A stretch of DNA of 64,000 nucleotides from the NCBI GenBank assembly GCA_933228675.1, contig OW121743.1, forward strand, positions 54,128,903-54,192,902, given 5' to 3'. Positions within the stretch are counted from its first letter, which is position 1, and the number at the start of each line of letters is the position of its first letter. The position numbers and the translations under genes are program-made. This document shows positions 49,262-59,872 of this stretch, one piece after another. Source of the DNA: Stomorhina lunata. Lineage: Eukaryota; Arthropoda; Insecta; Diptera; Rhiniidae. The notes under the pieces were generated by a model that saw only the letters and a list, made by a program, of their open reading frames with translations, made no database searches and was not told the origin of the DNA.

Positions 49262-50420
49262 ATCTGATAATACTTACTTGTCTGGTGACCTGCTCTTAAC
49301 AAGGCTAATCAGCAAGGATCTTTTGTCAAGATTCTCAGATCTACTGTCCTTATGATTACGGGTGCTTTAGGGACTACACCAACTGACTCCCGGTTGAGAT
49401 AGTGGACCAATTCGTAGCTCTTAACTCAGCGATTAGGTTAAGAACTACCAATGAATTGTCTACTTCATCTTAAGGGCACTCTACTATACTGGATAATCTC
49501 ACTAATCTTCCTGAAAACATCGATTACTGCATCCCCAAATCCATTTCGATCAATCCTTTGTGGTAATATCGGGGACTCAAATCGATTCCAGAGATGGGAC
49601 CCTGGAAATCTACTCGGACAGATCCAAATCGGTAATCTTCATCCCATTTTTTGGGGAAAAAAAGTAAAATTCAAGCATCCAAAGCAATGCATTATTTTCA
49701 ATCTGAAATCTCAGCTATATATCGAGCAAGTCGTTCACGTACCACCGAATATATTCTAACAATATTCGTTTCTGTACGGATAGTCTTGCCGCCATTCAAT
49801 CTTTATCATCGGTCTTCACGACATCCGTTCTTAACCGTGAATGCCGGGCATCCCAAAATGAGATGGCGATACATTCTAACACTGAACTATTCTGGGTACG
49901 CAATCATAGTAATATACCAGGTAATATCTTTGCGGATAATCTAGCAAAAGGTGGCGCTCTCCTCGGGCAGGAGAACATTGACCAATACATAGGTGTACCG
50001 TTATCAGCCTGCAAACTGCTCATCAAGCAGTTTCTCTTTAGGTCCGCACAGGCCAACTGATCGACAGAAACGACCTGTTTAGTCTCTAGATTTACATGGT
50101 CAACTCACGATTTCAAGCGTTCTGTAATCTTGGTCACCTTTCCGCGCCATAGACTTCACACCCTTATTTCAGTACTCACAGGACACTGTTTAATAGGTTT
50201 ACTTGCTAGAAGACTTAATCTTCAAATCAACGACTACTGCGGAAGTTGTCACAACGTTGAGGAGGAAGAAAACGTCATACATCTCCTCTGTCACTGCCCA
50301 GCCCTTGCTGATATTACGACTCTCCATCTAGAATCTCCGCTTTTGCACGATCCATCTAAAATCAACATTCGTAAAAAACACTCTTTTATTTTTGCATCCG
50401 GCTGGCTCTAGCTAAGCCTC
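49262..50420 (+). pseudogene. Non-LTR retrotransposon fragment (RNase H end)
   Basis: 5'-truncated and frameshifted. Recognisable pieces in order: end of the reverse transcriptase region (LMITGALGTTPTD near 49350), an RNase H domain (WVRNHSNIPGNIFADNLAKG, about 49890-49960), and a C-terminal Cys/His segment (CGSCHNVEEEENVIHLLCHC, about 50238-50298). The arrangement suits a LINE of the I/LOA type group, which carries RNase H. It is homologous to the copy at 56735-58380. Confidence 0.8.
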
Positions 50421-50855
50421 TAAGATACTACTCCATACGTTCAAGCCATTTTTGTTTTGTTGGATTTTTAAATTTAAACATTTAAATTGCCCACCTGATA
50501 TAACTAGTTTACGTCCTCGTCATCCAAATTCATTCCTGTCTTCCAAGATCTTGTGCCCAATGATACATAATATCAACGAAATATAGTCTCCAAGCCGGAT
50601 GTCCGTACTCCTCCATTATCGAACCCTTTTAGTAAGATGAATCGTTTTGAATATCTGGAATCCAAGAACTTACCAAGCGATCTCTAGTATGTTCTTCTTA
50701 GGGGTTGTTCTCCGGGAGACTGCTAGCTAGATTTTCCAAATATTACTCTAGATATATATTTGCAAGCCGTTTGTTAAAGTGTACTTCTAATGGGTTTAAG
50801 ATCTATTCAGGTGTATCGCAAGATTCGTTCATTCTTCTCTTCTCTGAACTGAACT
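50421..50855. other. Spacer, no feature recognised
   Basis: Possibly LINE 3' untranslated sequence. The TGAACTGAACT at 50845-50855 abuts the fold-back element. Confidence 0.4.
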
Positions 50856-51176
50856 GGGGCCAAATTACCGCATTCGATATCGATCGAATACTCAGACTTT
50901 TAAGCAAATATTGTGAAGTATACTTTAGGTATGTTCAAAGTTACTTCGATGCAAAAAGTTTATTGAAATTTGGTATCCACTTTGATTCGTATTTACAAAT
51001 AAATATTGTTCAATTAAAACTCTTCAACTATTTTTCATCTTTTGGCAAATAACTTCAAAGAAATATAGAAAACTGTGCATCTTTTAAATAATTTTGATTA
51101 TCCTTAAAGTATGCTGTACAAATGTTTTGAAAATATCTAAGATTCCGATCGATATCGAATGCCGCAATTTGGCCCC
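50856..51176. mobile_element. 321-bp fold-back element next to 11-bp array
   Basis: Outer arms 50856-50886 and 51146-51176 are inverted repeats with two mismatches in 31 bp (start GGGGCCAAATT, include CATTCGATATCGATCG). Weaker pairing continues inward to about 50965 and 51071. Direct TGAACT repeats lie outside both ends. The frame at 50705-51052 is chance. Confidence 0.75.
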
Positions 51177-53235
51177 TGAACTAGAACTGAACTAGAACTG
51201 AACTAGGAATGAACTAGAACTGAACTAGAACTGAACTAGAACTGAACTAGAACTGAACTAGAACTGAACTAGAACTGAACTAGAACTGAACTAGAACTGA
51301 ACTAGAACTGAACTAGAACTGAACTAGAACTGAACTAGAACTGAACTAGAACTGAACTAGAACTGAACTAGAACTGAACTAGAACTGAACTAGAACTGAA
51401 CTAGAACTGAACTAGAACTGAACTAGAACTGAACTAGAACTGAACTAGAACTGAACTAGAACTGAACTAGAACTGAACTAGAACTGAACTAGAACTGAAC
51501 TAGAACTGAACTAGAACTGAACTAGAACTGAACTAGAACTGAACTAGAACTGAACTAGAACTGAACTAGAACTGAACTAGAACTGAACTAGAACTGAACT
51601 AGAACTGAACTAGAACTGAACTAGAACTGAACTAGAACTGAACTAGAACTGAACTAGAACTGAACTAGAACTGAACTAGAACTGAACTAGAACTGAACTA
51701 GAACTGAACTAGAACTGAACTAGAACTGAACTAGAACTGAACTAGAACTGAACTAGAACTGAACTAGAACTGAACTAGAACTGAACTAGAACTGAACTAG
51801 AACTGAACTAGAACTGAACTAGAACTGAACTAGAACTGAACTAGAACTGAACTAGAACTGAACTAGAACTGAACTAGAACTGAACTAGAACTGAACTAGA
51901 ACTGAACTAGAACTGAACTAGAACTGAACTAGAACTGAACTAGAACTGAACTAGAACTGAACTAGAACTGAACTAGAACTGAACTAGAACTGAACTAGAA
52001 CTGAACTAGAACTGAACTAGAACTGAACTAGAACTGAACTAGAACTGAACTAGAACTGAACTAGAACTGAACTAGAACTGAACTAGAACTGAACTAGAAC
52101 TGAACTAGAACTGAACTAGAACTGAACTAGAACTGAACTAGAACTGAACTAGAACTGAACTAGAACTGAACTAGAACTGAACTAGAACTGAACTAGAACT
52201 GAACTAGAACTGAACTAGAACTGAACTAGAACTGAACTAGAACTGAACTAGAACTGAACTAGAACTGAACTAGAACTGAACTAGAACTGAACTAGAACTG
52301 AACTAGAACTGAACTAGAACTGAACTAGAACTGAACTAGAACTGAACTAGAACTGAACTAGAACTGAACTAGAACTGAACTAGAACTGAACTAGAACTGA
52401 ACTAGAACTGAACTAGAACTGAACTAGAACTGAACTAGAACTGAACTAGAACTGAACTAGAACTGAACTAGAACTGAACTAGAACTGAACTAGAACTGAA
52501 CTAGAACTGAACTAGAACTGAACTAGAACTGAACTAGAACTGAACTAGAACTGAACTAGAACTGAACTAGAACTGAACTAGAACTGAACTAGAACTGAAC
52601 TAGAACTGAACTAGAACTGAACTAGAACTGAACTAGAACTGAACTAGAACTGAACTAGAACTGAACTAGAACTGAACTAGAACTGAACTAGAACTGAACT
52701 AGAACTGAACTAGAACTGAACTAGAACTGAACTAGAACTGAACTAGAACTGAACTAGAACTGAACTAGAACTGAACTAGAACTGAACTAGAACTGAACTA
52801 GAACTGAACTAGAACTGAACTAGAACTGAACTAGAACTGAACTAGAACTGAACTAGAACTGAACTAGAACTGAACTAGAACTGAACTAGAACTGAACTAG
52901 AACTGAACTAGAACTGAACTAGAACTGAACTAGAACTGAACTAGAACTGAACTAGAACTGAACTAGAACTGAACTAGAACTGAACTAGAACTGAACTAGA
53001 ACTGAACTAGAACTGAACTAGAACTGAACTAGAACTGAACTAGAACTGAACTAGAACTGAACTAGAACTGAACTAGAACTGAACTAGAACTGAACTAGAA
53101 CTGAACTAGAACTGAACTAGAACTGAACTAGAACTGAACTAGAACTGAACTAGAACTGAACTAGAACTGAACTAGAACTGAACTAGAACTGAACTAGAAC
53201 TGAACTAGAGCTGAACTAGAACTGAACTAGAACTG
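51177..53235. repeat. 11-bp satellite array GAACTAGAACT
   Basis: About 187 head-to-tail copies with almost no variation: one aberrant unit near 51207 (AGGAATGAAC) and one near 53208 (GAGCTGAAC) are the only differences noticed. The unit contains TAG and TGA and 11 is not a multiple of three, so every forward frame is stopped, and TAG likewise stops the reverse frames. It is non-coding. Confidence 0.97.
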
Positions 53236-53802
53236 CAGAAAGTTTGTTCCACATTCGTACTGTGCGGCTAAAGAAGACAGATTAAGTATATTCAGTTCCA
53301 GGAACTTTATTTAAGCAAATTTAATACTTTCCATTTCACTAAACAAATTAATACAAAAAGTATCCATCTATTGGTAATTAACGTATCTAAATAAATACTT
53401 ATTCATACACTTGTTGTTTTTAAAAACCGAAAGAAAACAATGGAAGGCAACAGCAACAAATTAAGAAGAAAGCAACAACAAAAAAAGTTCAAACTAATTA
53501 AGTGGCAAATTATTTATTATTCAAATAACGTAAAGAGTTTTGAATAAATAAATTTTGTAAATCTAAAGTCAATGCACCCCTACACACCAGCTGTGCGCTC
53601 AAAGGCATGATACTCGTGAGCTTTTCGAGTATGTGCCTCCTCAACTCCGACATTACAAGTGCTGAAAATGTAAGTGGTGGTAAGCAGAAGAAGAAGGAGA
53701 AGTGAAGGCAAAAGAAGTGAACTACAATAATAATTATAGTGGAAACATTACAAACTCGCAGAGATAGACAAGTAAAGATAATAGTTGGAGAGGTTCATTA
53801 CG
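53236..53802 (+). other. Possible 5' untranslated region of next exon
   Basis: Rich in AACAGCAACAAA and GAAGAAG motifs and free of known repeats. An acceptor could not be placed with confidence. Confidence 0.3.
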
Positions 53803-53859
53803 ATGGAACTACATAAAATCATTGTATCCAGCATCATCGTCATCATCGCTTCGTTGTTG
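53803..53859 (+). CDS. Putative signal-peptide first coding exon
   Basis: ATG at 53803 opens MELHKIIVSSIIVIIASLL, a short charged start followed by a strong hydrophobic core, as in a secretory signal peptide or signal anchor. The next bases are GTATGT, a good splice donor in phase 0, and the reading frame beyond turns into His/Tyr-rich nonsense. The sequence before it resembles a fly leader. The rest of the protein would lie to the right, beyond or between the transposons; no later exon was recognised in the window. It may be a chance ORF. Confidence 0.3.
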
Positions 53860-54715
53860 GTATGTTGCTGCCATTTTATCATTATCTTTAACATCTTTAA
53901 ACAGATTCACTCACTTCCATCACATCATAGACATCATTATCATTATTACGATGATGGTTTTTCTCTGTTGTTTAATAATCCATAAGAGTTCATATCATGT
54001 CTGCTTTGGCTTTGGCTATATGCTACAGAATCGGAATGTGTACTTGAAAATAGTATCTACTAGTACATATTTATGCTTTTTGCCTTTAATGTTTATGAAG
54101 TTGCATGCAACCAACCGTACGCACACTGGAAGCAGCACTTTACACTGGACTAAATAATTTCATAATTACATTCTTAACTCTTCTTCATCGTCTCTGATGT
54201 TCGTTCTTGGCTGTGACTGTTGATCTGCTTGAAAAATAAAAAGCTGTAAAGATGTTGTAGATTTAATTTCGTCTTTTTTGTTTCTTTTCTCATAAATTAC
54301 AAAAGAATCTAAAGTGTTGATGTATTGGGTCTTTTCATCTTTGCCCAGACATTGAAAATTTTCATATATGAATTTTTTTCGTTGGAAGTGTTGAGAGAAC
54401 TTAATTTCAAATCACTTGATATCAACTTAATAATGATGTTATTAAAGAATTTCTAAAATAATTATTTTCTAATTTTGTGTTTGGATGTTTAGAAAAGACC
54501 ATATCAAAATATTGAATAACATTTGAGAAAATAAACTTAGCTAAACAAAATCACTTGATTAAGAAAATTCATTGAAACTATTATGACTAATGGTTTGTGG
54601 TTTCTTTGTTGTCTTAGATTTATGAATTAGTATTTAAATCTAGAGTAATAGAAAATAAAGAGAAAATATAATAATAAGTTGTGTATAACGTGCATTTCAA
54701 TATTACATTTTAGTA
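53860..54715. other. Spacer or intron, no feature recognised
   Basis: Contains CATCATAGACATCATTATC-like runs. No gene supported. Confidence 0.4.
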
Positions 54716-56516
54716 AAGAACCTAATTGGATTTTGAGGAAGTAAAAATCCGGAATGGAAAGAAGAAGCTCTACCAACCTCCTGGAATGAATTTATACTAG
54801 TCAAAATATCAAAAAAAAGGCTGACTCCAAAGACTGCAAAAACTACCAAGCAAAATACTAAGTGGAGTAATTTTTAATAGAATATCAGACGCGGTTTCCG
54901 CTACAATCCGCGAAAATCAGTTTGGGTTCAGGGAGAATCGATTTTGTATTGACCTAATCAACACATTAAGAATCTTCTTCTTCTTCTGTCATCCCTGAAT
55001 CCCAGTGAAGCATAACGCCTCTTGGTTTCATTCATCAGGATGTTCTTGCGTAGATAAGGTACCTCCAAAATCCTTGTGCCAGCCTCCGTAGCAGGGGATT
55101 TATCGCATGATTATAGTAGTATATTCTGTAATGTTGTTTCTTTCCATGTTTAAAAAATCGCTTAGTCGATAGATGATAAGTCCAAAGGCAAGAGCCACTT
55201 TTGTAATGCGAGACGCTCGATCAGAGACAGATGCCAGCTTGCAGCCGCAACTAACATATTGAACAGACGCTACAGTTTCGTACTTTACCAAGTACAATTA
55301 TCTTAGACCCTAAGACCAAATACATCGGAATGGCTACAAGATAACTCCCTCTCACGTTAGCCCTGACCTAGAATCCCACTCGAGTTTTTTTTACCGCATC
55401 TTTAACTATATTGCTCAGGTTTCCAGGATGCACCACAAGGAGGTGCGAGTAGGAATTGAATTCAGTTATCACCTGTTAGCAGGAAACCCAGACAACAACT
55501 GCATCCAAGTAAGAATAGTACTGGAGAAATGTGATGAATTCAGTACTCCCATTTACCTAGCGTATGTCGACCTTATGAAGACCTTCGACAGTGTCAATAG
55601 GAGCTATCTATGGAGAATTTTAGAAAATCGTAATATGCCAACGAAAATTCTGAACTAAACTTGCGAAATGTTACTTCGGGAGTAAGACAATAATGTATCT
55701 TGTCACCTATACTTTTTATCATTGTCATCGACAATATAAAGCGCACAGCATTGAATGGTATACGCTGTTTCCAATTTAAATAACTCGAGGACTTAGAATA
55801 CGCTGATGACGTATATCTTCTAAGCCAAAGCTCAGGTCACCCTCAAGAAAATGCCAACACTATCACTGTTAAATCTCGGGCAGCTGGGCTGGAAATCAAT
55901 ATATCCAAGACAAAGATTATGTCTCGAGACTATGGCGCAAACCCGTCGACACACATTAATGTTAATAACGAGGTTACTGGATGTATACGTACCTTTAATT
56001 ATCTTGGTAGTTTGGTATCCACAAAAGGTGGCGCCAACGAGCATAGAGAATCCGCCTTAAAAAGGCAAAATCTACATTCGGCATTCTCCGAGCTATATGG
56101 AAATCTTAGCAAATATCAACAACAACTTAGTTACGAATATATAACTCGAATGTCAAGTCTATCTGCGATAAGCGCCTACAAACCTTGGCAAACAAATGCT
56201 TGCGGCAAATCCTTAATATATGGTGGCCGAATCACATAAGAAATGAAGATCTGTTAAACGGAAATGGCGGTGGATAGGCCACACACTTCGAAGGCCAAAT
56301 ACCAACATTGCTCGACAAGCGCTTCGTTGGAATCCATCGTGTTAGTGCACCTGCTAAAACGTGGAGAAGGTCAATTGATGAGGAGCTACAATCAGCAAGC
56401 TATTCATGGAATGACGTATGCCTAACATATCGCAATAGAGTTCGTTAAAAAAGGATGGTTGAGGCCCTATGCTCCACTGGGAGTCATGGATAACCGAAGA
56501 AGAAGAAGAAGAAGAA
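54716..56516 (+). pseudogene. LINE reverse transcriptase relic with GAA tail
   Basis: Frameshifted remains of a non-LTR retrotransposon. In order: an RT entry segment (NQFGFRENRFCIDLINTL, about 54900-54965), then after an insertion the palm segment (IYLAYVDLMKTFDSVNRS near 55560-55600), the catalytic YADD (about 55798-55809), the C-terminal FNYLGSLVSTKGGA (about 55995-56035), and a degraded end matching [10 protein letters not shown] and EALCSTGSHG just before the stop. It finishes with a GAA run (56496-56515), typical of the 3' tail of such elements. Interrupted at 54974-55509. Inactive. Confidence 0.82.
54974..55509 (-). mobile_element. Nested retroposed insertion inside the LINE
   Basis: 536 bp flanked by a seven-base duplication TAAGAAT (54967-54973 and 55510-55516). 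On the minus strand it ends with EALCFTGIQG plus stop and a GAA tail, the same 3' terminus as the host LINE. Most of its body does not resemble the host ORF, so it may be a truncated relative or a non-autonomous passenger using that 3' end. Confidence 0.75.
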
Positions 56517-56734
56517 TATGATTAATCTGGAATGAAGTATCTTTAAAGTTAAACACTATGAACTTTCCCATCGTATACCTAAGCCGCTTATTATGCATTT
56601 TTTTGGAAAACGAAAGGGCTTTGTGTTGGCAACAAATGGGATAAAATTGAACGAGTTTTATATGAATTAAATGGCTCATCAAGACTCTTTCTTTTGCTCT
56701 TTTTCTTATATTTTGAGGGAACTTCGTAAATATG

Positions 56735-58380
56735 ATAAGCTACTCACCTTCAAAGCCATGGGCACTACTACAGTCCACAAGATAGATTCTTCGAGATTCA
56801 ACATCATCTCATACGCAGATGATGTCGCTACAGCAGTGTCAGCAAACATTTCTTGAAATAGTTCTGGACATACTTTCCCATTGGAGTGTCTCTAATGGCC
56901 TGGGTGTCAATCCCACAAATACGGAACTTGTATTTTTTTCGCGGATATACAAAATACCCCCTTTCAGAGTTTCTAGAATAAGCAAGGTAGAACTTGAACA
57001 CTCCATTCATTCAGGGTATCTAAAGCATTCATTGCTCTCTACTCATGTAGAGGGGCCATAGGCAAAACTTGGGGACTTAACCTTGCCAACACTGCCTGGC
57101 TCTTCGGCATGGTTGTCAAGCCTATACGACCTGCACTCACCTAGGCAAACTAGCGCGATTCTTTTATTAAAATCGTCCGCTCTAATGATAACTGGTGCCT
57201 TAAGAAACACACAATCTGAGACACTCTTTGTCATGCTTAACTGGCTTCTAGTCGAACTAATGGCACGCTTAACTCGGCTGTTCGACTTAGCACTATTGAT
57301 CCCACTCATCAATAGGACACTCCACTATTCTGGATAAAATTACTAACATCACTGACTACATTAACTACTGTATATCCACCCGCCTCTTTGACAAATCATT
57401 TACAGTAGATTAGATTAAATTCCTCTTCCCTTAATGATGGATGTTTGGAGGTATAAACGGACGGATCTAAGTCATAGAAAGCTGTGGGGAGGTGCGCTTC
57501 TTCATCCCGTTATTAGGGAAGAAAATTAGTTTTAGGCTTCCTGATCTTTGTAGTATTCTTCATGCCAAGATATCGGCCATTTACAAAGCATTTAATTGGA
57601 TAAGATACCACAGAATATACGACAGGGGTATACGTTTATATTTCAACAGTCAGGCTGTCATTAAATCCCTATCTAATGTCCATACTACATCTATTTTTAC
57701 TCGCAAATGCCTGGAATCTCTTAACGAGATGGTGAGACATTGTAACAATGAACTTTTTTATATACCCAGGCATAACATTTTATCTGGTAACTCCACTGCG
57801 GACAAACTTGCTAAGTCCGGTGCTTGCCTTAGTGAGGAAAATATCGACCAATTTAAAGGCTTACCGATATCCGCCTGTAATTTAGTCATAGGCAATCTTT
57901 TTACGGGTCAGTCCAGAACATTTGGTCCACTAAAACCATTTGTTCAATCTCCAGGCAAACATGGCCCACTTATAAGAACAAACGTTCATAATTCTTGATT
58001 TATCTTCCTCGACACCAACCTAATCTCAACCTTAACAGGGCATTGCGTTTTTGGGTTGCATGCCAGAAGACTTATGTGGGATTTATATAACTCAAGTGAC
58101 TGACGATTGAGTGAAATTTACATGTGTTACAATAACAAAACACATATAAATTTAACTCAATCGTCAGCCGCTTGAGTTATATGAACCCCACAATAACTTT
58201 CAACATTATAACTACTGTCGCAGTTGTCACAACATCGAAGAGAAGAAAACAGCTACCCATCTTTTCTGCAGCTGCTTCGCTCTTTCAAATTTCATGGCTT
58301 TTAATCTGGGTGCTTTTCTGCATGATATATCTGATCTAGCGAGTATATGTAGGTATTCGTTAAGGATTCTTTAAGTTTAG
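56735..58380 (+). pseudogene. Non-LTR retrotransposon relic with RT and RNase H
   Basis: 5'-truncated and broken by frameshifts. Pieces: RT catalytic YADD (56812-56823, in ISYADDVATAVS), GLGVNPTNTELVFFSR (about 56900), RT end ALMITGALRNTQSETLFVML (about 57180-57240), an RNase H-like region ending in ILSGNSTADKLAKSGACLSE (about 57775-57835), and a C-terminal Cys/His segment (YCRSCHNIEEKK near 58215). The palindromic MITE at 58075-58192 splits the last part. Same family as 49262-50420; the pair lets the MITE empty site be read directly. Confidence 0.82.
58075..58192. mobile_element. Palindromic MITE, copy 5, inside a LINE
   Basis: Same family as the four copies at 1756-3119, with ends TGTGGG and CCCACA. 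The interrupted LINE reads AGAAGACTTA before it; the uninterrupted relative at about 50209-50218 reads AGAAGACTTA then ATCTTC. The right flank ATAAC is one change from TTAAC, so the duplicated target was probably TTA. Confidence 0.88.
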
Positions 58381-58459
58381 TAGAGCATGACTGTCGTTAT
58401 TGCAAATTGAATTATTAAGCCAATTCAAAGTGTAATATTTACCGAACTATTAAACACAG

Positions 58460-58700
58460 CCGTGGTAAAACAGGTTAGTCATCCGTCTAGCATACCAGAG
58501 GTCGCAAGTTCGATCTCCGGCCAGACCCATTTGAATTACATTTTCAAAAATGCGGTAGTTCACCTCATAACTCAACTAGCCACTGGTTATTGAGTATTAG
58601 GCTATGGAAAACTTCTCTAACTAATGCATTTGCCGTTCGGAGCCGGAGTTAAAGCGTAGGTCTCTGTCAATGAGTACCCCTTGTTCCAATTGGAATGTTG
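58460..58700 (+). repeat. tRNA-derived SINE-like sequence
   Basis: Pol III A box TGGTAAAACAG (58463-58473) and B box GTTCGATCTCC (58508-58518), with an anticodon-like loop CTAGCAT (AGC, alanine) between. Downstream, GCCGTTCGGAGCCGGAGTTA resembles a repeat phrase common in dipteran genomes, as far as I recall. That head-plus-body layout suggests a SINE rather than a tRNA gene. The 3' limit is uncertain. Confidence 0.55.
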
Positions 58701-58898
58701 TCGGGGAATTATATGTGTATATTTAATACAAGGGCTAAAAAGTTCAGGTCCTAACACATACATTTATGGCATTATTTTTATTGCGTTCAACACTGTTTTT
58801 CAGTTAGTAATAACTTTTAAAAGACAACTATTCAAATTTTATGATACGGTATTCATTAATTTGTTAATTGTGTGATATAAGTAAAAATATTTGCAAAA

Positions 58899-59300
58899 GT
58901 GTGTCTGAAGAGCCGTCCAACTCAACAGTTCGTCTTGTCCACTTTTTATGGCCCGAATTGGAAGATATGGGTGTGGATGATATGTGGCGGTGATACTTGC
59001 CATATGGCTAACGAAACAATGGATATTTTCCGCGAAAATTTTAATAGCCGTGATATCTCACGTAGTGGCGATGTCAATTGGCCGCCAAGATAATGTGTTT
59101 TGATGCCGTTTGATGTTTGACATCGATAAGTCAGCAACAACTTAAGAGCTAAAGGATGAAGTAATTCGGCATAATAGCGGCATAGAACCACAAGTATGAA
59201 TCAGCGTCATCAAAAATGTGTATCATCAGATGGAGGTGTGCCGCCAAGATCACAGCGGCCATTTGGCCGATATTGCGGTCCATACATTATTGAAACATAC
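58899..59300 (+). pseudogene. Degraded Tc1/mariner-like transposase, C-terminal part
   Basis: Frameshifted remnant. Readable parts are ANETMDIFRENFNSRDISRS then GDVNWPPR (up to 59092), a broken segment where LTPLDYFLWG would stand, and in later frames ELKDEVIRHNSGIEPQV, VYHQMEVCRQ and HSGHLADIAVHT. The order and spacing are those of a very common insect DDE transposase group in which GDxNWPPRSCDLTP precedes the last catalytic residue. Clearly dead. A different family from the DD37E element at 13757. Confidence 0.75.
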
Positions 59301-59872
59301 TAATATTATTATGATAAAAAGAAATTATAATAGTTTTCTTAACAAATTGTATTTTTTATAATTAAACCATCGTATATTATGTATATAGGGTATCAACACA
59401 AAAAAGCTTCGTGGCCCGGTTGGCTTACCAGCAAAAGTCTTTACTTACCAAACCATTTCTTCGATCTGAAATTATTGCTCTGTAATTTGCGTATGGAAAG
59501 TAAGATTTCCAAGGCTTTTGTATCATGATATCAGCTTATATCGAGCATTCCCTGTGATCTATATATAAGACTTGCTACAGATCGGATCATGTTCTAGAAT
59601 AATTAAGTGGTACTTGGGTGTCTCGTTTTGTCCATTTAGTAAACTTATTTTTATTGTACTATTAAAGTTCACACAGTTAGAACTATCTGGCATCTTTGTT
59701 CATAACTTTAGTTGCATGTAGGTCTCTTTTTCTGTTTTGTTTATGATTTCTTTCATACTTCTCTTTAAAATCATTTCTCTTTTGTGCATAAATTTATGCT
59801 CTTAAATTTATGTTGCACTTTTGAGAGTCGAAGTTAAACCTGCTTCATAGCACTTTTAAATATGTGTGATTT
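59301..59872. other. Spacer, no feature recognised
   Basis: No gene or repeat supported. Confidence 0.45.

Noticed and set aside
50705..51052. 115-codon ORF
   Set aside because: It overlaps the fold-back element and its inverted arms, and matches no recognised domain.
53822..54157. 111-codon ORF overlapping the putative signal-peptide exon
   Set aside because: A different frame running through CATCAT-rich sequence; it is a shadow with Ser and Ile runs and no domain.
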